NCBI GenBank assembly: GCA_002437405.1
Contig: DJPO01000104.1
Coordinates: forward strand, 1-8,137
DNA: 8,137 nt
Source of the DNA: Opitutia bacterium UBA6410
GTDB lineage: Bacteria; Verrucomicrobiota; Verrucomicrobiia; Opitutales; Intestinicryptomonadaceae
Direction: 5' to 3'
The notes below the pieces were generated by a model. The model was given only the letters and a program-made list of their open reading frames with translations. It had not been told where the DNA came from and made no database searches. Below are positions 5,506-8,137 of the stretch, one piece after another (position 1 is the stretch's first letter; each line of letters begins with the position of its first letter). The translations under genes were made by a program, and so were the position numbers.

Positions 5506-8001
5506 ATGCAACAATTTACTCCAAGAGCACAACAGGTACTCGCACTCGCACGCAAAGAGGCGCAGAATTTTCGGCACAACTACATCGGCACCGAGCACAT
5601 TCTTCTGGGAATAATCAAGCTCGGGCAGGGGGTCGCCGTGAACGTCCTGCGCAAAATGGGCGTCAACCTCGAAAACGCAAGCGCGGAAATCGAGAGAATC
5701 GTGGGCAAGGGCGTGTCGGAAAACGTGTCCGACATTCAGCAGACCCAGCGCGTCAAAAAAGTTTTGGCGTTCGCCTCCTACGAAGCGAGCCAGCTCAACC
5801 ACAATTACATCGGCACGGAGCACATTCTGCTCGGACTCCTCCGCGAAGGCGAGGGCGTAGCCGCCACCGTTTTGCGTGAGCTTGGCATAAACATCGACGC
5901 GTGCCGCAACCAGATTCTCGCGGAGCTCGACCCCAACTTCGTCGGCGATTTCCCCGAACAGCAGTCGCAGGATTCCCAGCAGGCGTTTTCGGAAAAATCG
6001 GGCGAAATGCGCCAGCAGAGCGCGCTCAAGGCTTTCGGGCGCGACCTCACCGAGCTCGCCAGAGCCGACAAGCTCGACCCCGTTGTCGGGCGTTCCAACG
6101 AAATAATGCGCGTCGTGCAAATCCTCTGTCGCAGAACAAAAAACAATCCCGTTCTCGTCGGCGAGGCGGGCGTCGGCAAGACCGCAATCGTCGAGGGCTT
6201 GGCTCGGGAAATCGCTTCGGGCGAAGTCCCCGAGCTCTTGGCGAACAAGCGCGTAATTTCGCTCGATATCGCCCTGATGGTTGCGGGCACAAAGTACCGC
6301 GGACAATTCGAGGAACGAATCAAGGCGGTGATGGACGAAATCGAAAAGTCGGGCGACGTAATCCTGTTTATCGACGAGCTCCACACGATTGTCGGCGCGG
6401 GCGCGGCGGAGGGGGCTATGGACGCCTCCAACATCTTCAAGCCCGCCCTTTCGCGCGGTGCGCTCCAGTGCATCGGCGCGACGACCGTGGCGGAATACCG
6501 CAAGTTTATCGAAAAGGACAGCGCGCTCGACCGCCGCTTCCAAAGCGTCAAAGTCGACGAACCCAGCCGCGAGGATACCGTGAAAATCCTGCGCGGCCTG
6601 CGCCCCAACTACGAAAAGCACCACCACTGCCGCTACTCGGACGAGGCTCTCGAACTTGCCGTGAAGCTTTCCGAACGCTATATCACAAGCCGCTTCCTGC
6701 CCGACAAGGCTATCGACGTAATCGACGAAGCGGGTAGCAGGGCGCGTATCCGCCTAATGGAACGCCCCGCCGAAGTCAACAGGCTTTCGGACGAAATCGC
6801 TTCGGTTCGCCAAAGCAAGGAGGACGCAATCCGCGACCAGCGTTTTGAAGAGGCCGCCGCCCTGCGCGACACCGAAAAATCCCTCGCGGCGCAAAAAGAG
6901 GACGTGGTAAAGGCGTGGAAAAAATCGCTCGAAAACAAAACCGTCGAAGTCGGCGAAGACGATATTTTCAATGTCGTTTCGTCGTGGACGGGCGTGCCGC
7001 TCGCAAGAATGGCGGGCGAAGAGGGCAAAAAGCTGCTCGGGCTTGAGGCGTATTTGCGCAAATACGTAATCGGGCAGGACGAGGCGACTTCCGTCATCGC
7101 CCGCGCGCTGCGCCGCTCGCGCGCGGCTCTCAAAGATCCGCGCAGACCGATTGGCTCGTTCCTCTTCCTCGGGCCGACGGGCGTCGGCAAAACCTATTTG
7201 GCTAAGATGCTCGCCGAACAGATGTTCGGAAAGCAGGAGGCGTTGATTCAAATCGATATGTCCGAGTATATGGAAAAATACTCCGTCTCGCGGCTTATCG
7301 GCTCTCCCCCCGGATACGTCGGGCACGAGGACGGCGGACAGCTCACCGAGCAGGTTCGCCGCCGTCCGTACAGCGTCATACTTTTCGACGAAATCGAAAA
7401 GGCTCACCCCGACGTCGCCCAACTGCTCCTTCAGGTTCTCGAAGACGGGCGTTTGACCGACAGCCTCGGGCGCACGGTCGATTTCCGCAACACGATAATT
7501 ATCCTCACAAGCAACGTGGGCGCGAATATCCTGCAAAAGAACCCGTCTATGGGTTTTTCCAGCGGGCTTGACGCGGAGTCGGACTACGAAATGCTCAAAT
7601 CCAGAGTTATGGAGGAGGCAAAGAAGTCGTTTAGACCCGAATTCCTCAACAGAATAAACGACATCGTTCTTTTCCGCAGCCTAACAAAGGAAAATATGCG
7701 CGAAATCGTTGCGCTCGAGCTCGACAAAGTTCGCGCGCGCCTCGCCGAACGCGGACTCACAATGAGTGTAAGCAAGGACGCCGAAGACTTCCTAATCTCG
7801 AAGGGTTGGGACGAAAAGTACGGCGCGCGTCCGCTAAAGCGTGCAATTGAGCGCGAGCTCGAAGACAACATCGCCGAGGAAATTCTGAAGGGCGACATAA
7901 TCGACGACGGCGGTGAAATCAAAGTGTCGCTCTCGAAAGACGGAACGCACCTGAATTTTGCGCAAAGGAAGGGCAACCCGCCGCTGACGCGCCGCAAGTA
8001 A
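5506..8001 (+). CDS. clpC: AAA+ unfoldase ClpC (Hsp100), with Clp_N repeats, UVR middle domain and ClpP loop
   Basis: An ATP-driven ring unfoldase that feeds substrates to ClpP. Domains of the 831-residue protein: two Clp_N repeats (about 3-67 and 78-140), each with NYIGTEHILLG; first AAA+ domain with Walker A GEAGVGKT (219-226), Walker B ILFIDE (286-291) and arginine finger region LDRRF (341-345); a short middle domain with a UVR-like motif (about 425-460); second AAA+ domain with Walker A GPTGVGKT (556-563), Walker B VILFDE (624-629) and the pore segment SPPGYVGHEDGG (600-611); and a C-terminal D2-small domain (about 720-810). The short middle domain marks ClpC rather than ClpB. MGF (682-684) lies where ClpC carries its ClpP-binding loop. 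E30 and E105, in the paired GTEH motifs, match the Glu residues that bind phosphoarginine in B. subtilis ClpC. Length and start (MQQFTPRAQQVL) fit the family. The neighbouring mcsA and mcsB point to degradation of phosphoarginine-tagged proteins. clpP is not in this window. Confidence 0.97.
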   Translation: MQQFTPRAQQVLALARKEAQNFRHNYIGTEHILLGIIKLGQGVAVNVLRKMGVNLENASAEIERIVGKGVSENVSDIQQTQRVKKVLAFASYEASQLNHNYIGTEHILLGLLREGEGVAATVLRELGINIDACRNQILAELDPNFVGDFPEQQSQDSQQAFSEKSGEMRQQSALKAFGRDLTELARADKLDPVVGRSNEIMRVVQILCRRTKNNPVLVGEAGVGKTAIVEGLAREIASGEVPELLANKRVISLDIALMVAGTKYRGQFEERIKAVMDEIEKSGDVILFIDELHTIVGAGAAEGAMDASNIFKPALSRGALQCIGATTVAEYRKFIEKDSALDRRFQSVKVDEPSREDTVKILRGLRPNYEKHHHCRYSDEALELAVKLSERYITSRFLPDKAIDVIDEAGSRARIRLMERPAEVNRLSDEIASVRQSKEDAIRDQRFEEAAALRDTEKSLAAQKEDVVKAWKKSLENKTVEVGEDDIFNVVSSWTGVPLARMAGEEGKKLLGLEAYLRKYVIGQDEATSVIARALRRSRAALKDPRRPIGSFLFLGPTGVGKTYLAKMLAEQMFGKQEALIQIDMSEYMEKYSVSRLIGSPPGYVGHEDGGQLTEQVRRRPYSVILFDEIEKAHPDVAQLLLQVLEDGRLTDSLGRTVDFRNTIIILTSNVGANILQKNPSMGFSSGLDAESDYEMLKSRVMEEAKKSFRPEFLNRINDIVLFRSLTKENMREIVALELDKVRARLAERGLTMSVSKDAEDFLISKGWDEKYGARPLKRAIERELEDNIAEEILKGDIIDDGGEIKVSLSKDGTHLNFAQRKGNPPLTRRK
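5575..5835 (+). repeat. Intragenic direct repeat encoding the duplicated Clp_N core
   Basis: The 36 bases at 5575-5610 and 5800-5835 agree at 32 positions and encode the same peptide, HNYIGTEHILLG, 225 bp (75 codons) apart. All four differences are synonymous third positions. This is the ancient internal duplication of the Clp_N domain, kept by selection on protein sequence; each copy carries one of the two phosphoarginine-docking Glu residues. It is not a mobile or recombination repeat. Confidence 0.7.
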
Positions 8002-8040
8002 AAAACAAAAAACTCCCGACCTAAAATGTGAATTGTACCC

Positions 8041-8046
8041 TATAAT
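8041..8046 (+). promoter_or_regulatory. Perfect TATAAT -10-like box after clpC
   Basis: TATAAT is an exact match to the sigma70 -10 consensus, in non-coding DNA 40 bases past the clpC stop and about 80 bases before the next start codon. The -35 side is poor: GACCTA lies at 17-bp spacing, and the better CCGACC would need 19 bp. If used, transcription would start near 8053 and the leader would include the hairpin at 8068-8100. It may equally be a chance match in AT-rich sequence. Confidence 0.35.
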
Positions 8047-8067
8047 TAGGACAATAAAAAAAGCGCG

Positions 8068-8105
8068 AATAGGAGATTGCCAAGGAGGCGATCTCCTATT
8101 TTGTT
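8068..8105 (+). terminator. Strong stem-loop, probable intrinsic terminator of the clpC transcript (or leader hairpin of the next gene)
   Basis: AATAGGAGATTGCC (8068-8081) pairs with GGCGATCTCCTATT (8087-8100): a 14-bp stem with one U-G wobble and a five-base loop, AAGGA. The right arm runs into TTTTGTT (8099-8105), a short, interrupted U-tract, and an A7 run (8056-8062) precedes the stem. It lies 67 bases after the clpC stop, where a terminator is expected. The weak U-tract and the TATAAT upstream leave open a role as an attenuator or RNA element in the next gene's leader. Confidence 0.6.
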
Positions 8106-8112
8106 AACAAAA
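8099..8112. repeat. 14-bp perfect palindrome upstream of the last gene
   Basis: TTTTGTTAACAAAA is a perfect palindrome centred between 8105 and 8106, ending one base before the purine-rich ribosome-binding site of the next gene and overlapping the foot of the hairpin. Perfect AT-rich palindromes in this position can be operators, but the arms could also arise by chance next to a U-tract. No regulator for it is visible in the window. Confidence 0.35.
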
Positions 8113-8124
8113 GAAAGGAACGGA

Positions 8125-8137
8125 ATGAAACACCACA
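8125..8137 (+). CDS. Start of an unidentified gene (first codons only, runs off the window)
   Basis: ATG AAA CAC CAC A (MKHH...) follows AAAGGA (8114-8119) with a 5-base spacer, one of the better ribosome-binding sites in this window. A TTG at 8101, in frame with this ATG and 10 bases after an AAGGAGG (8082-8088) in the hairpin, is a less likely alternative start. Four codons do not allow any function to be assigned. A terminator-like hairpin separates it from clpC, so it is probably a separate transcription unit. Confidence 0.5.

Noticed and set aside
5377..6627. Long minus-strand open frame (416 codons) opposite clpC
   Set aside because: It lies opposite strongly conserved clpC coding sequence, shows no recognisable domain and is explained by third-position GC bias. 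Similar minus-strand frames occur opposite purA (2180-3124) and later in clpC (6754-7536).
1..8137. CRISPR array, tRNA or rRNA gene, insertion sequence or attachment site
   Set aside because: No spaced repeat series, cloverleaf-type sequence, transposase or terminal inverted repeats were seen. The window is filled by housekeeping-type genes with even composition.

Overview
The window holds four complete plus-strand genes in the order purA, mcsA, mcsB, clpC. A divergently oriented exported dihaem cytochrome lies to their left, and the first codons of one further gene lie at the right edge. The DNA is moderately GC-rich and densely coding. Several starts have weak or no visible Shine-Dalgarno sequence. 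A full protein-arginine phosphorylation set (McsA, McsB, ClpC) beside a divergent purA, plus a beta-propeller/dihaem protein of a kind common in Verrucomicrobiota, Planctomycetota and Bacteroidota, suggests a Gram-negative, PVC-type bacterium, perhaps Verrucomicrobiota. That taxonomic call is inference; there is no rRNA or other phylogenetic marker here.

Layout. 39-1925 (minus): exported protein with a YVTN-like seven-bladed propeller and a C-terminal domain with two CXXCH haem sites, resembling the MauG/cytochrome c peroxidase family. 1926-2083: AT-rich divergent promoter region with a reasonable sigma70-type promoter for the cytochrome gene and only weak promoter candidates for purA. 2084-3631: purA, an enlarged adenylosuccinate synthetase. 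3662-4333: mcsA, a zinc-binding UVR-motif adaptor and activator. 4334-5380: mcsB, a protein-arginine kinase whose ATG directly abuts the mcsA stop codon. 5381-5505: non-coding clpC leader with two small inverted repeats. 5506-8001: clpC, a two-AAA+-domain unfoldase. 8002-8124: a perfect TATAAT, a 14-bp-stem hairpin and a 14-bp palindrome ahead of a gene starting MKHH.

How the genes work together. McsA activates McsB, and McsB phosphorylates arginines on damaged or regulatory proteins. The N-terminal domain of ClpC recognises phosphoarginine and feeds the protein to ClpP, which is not in this window. The known catalytic, allosteric and docking residues of this pathway, as described in Bacillus subtilis, can all be seen here. 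The B. subtilis operon begins with the repressor gene ctsR; here that place is taken by purA. No ctsR gene, CtsR tandem operator or CIRCE element was seen, so this stress-protease module is probably controlled differently. I did not find a wholly new system. The most notable points are this rewired phosphoarginine module, the structured region after clpC and the enlarged PurA.
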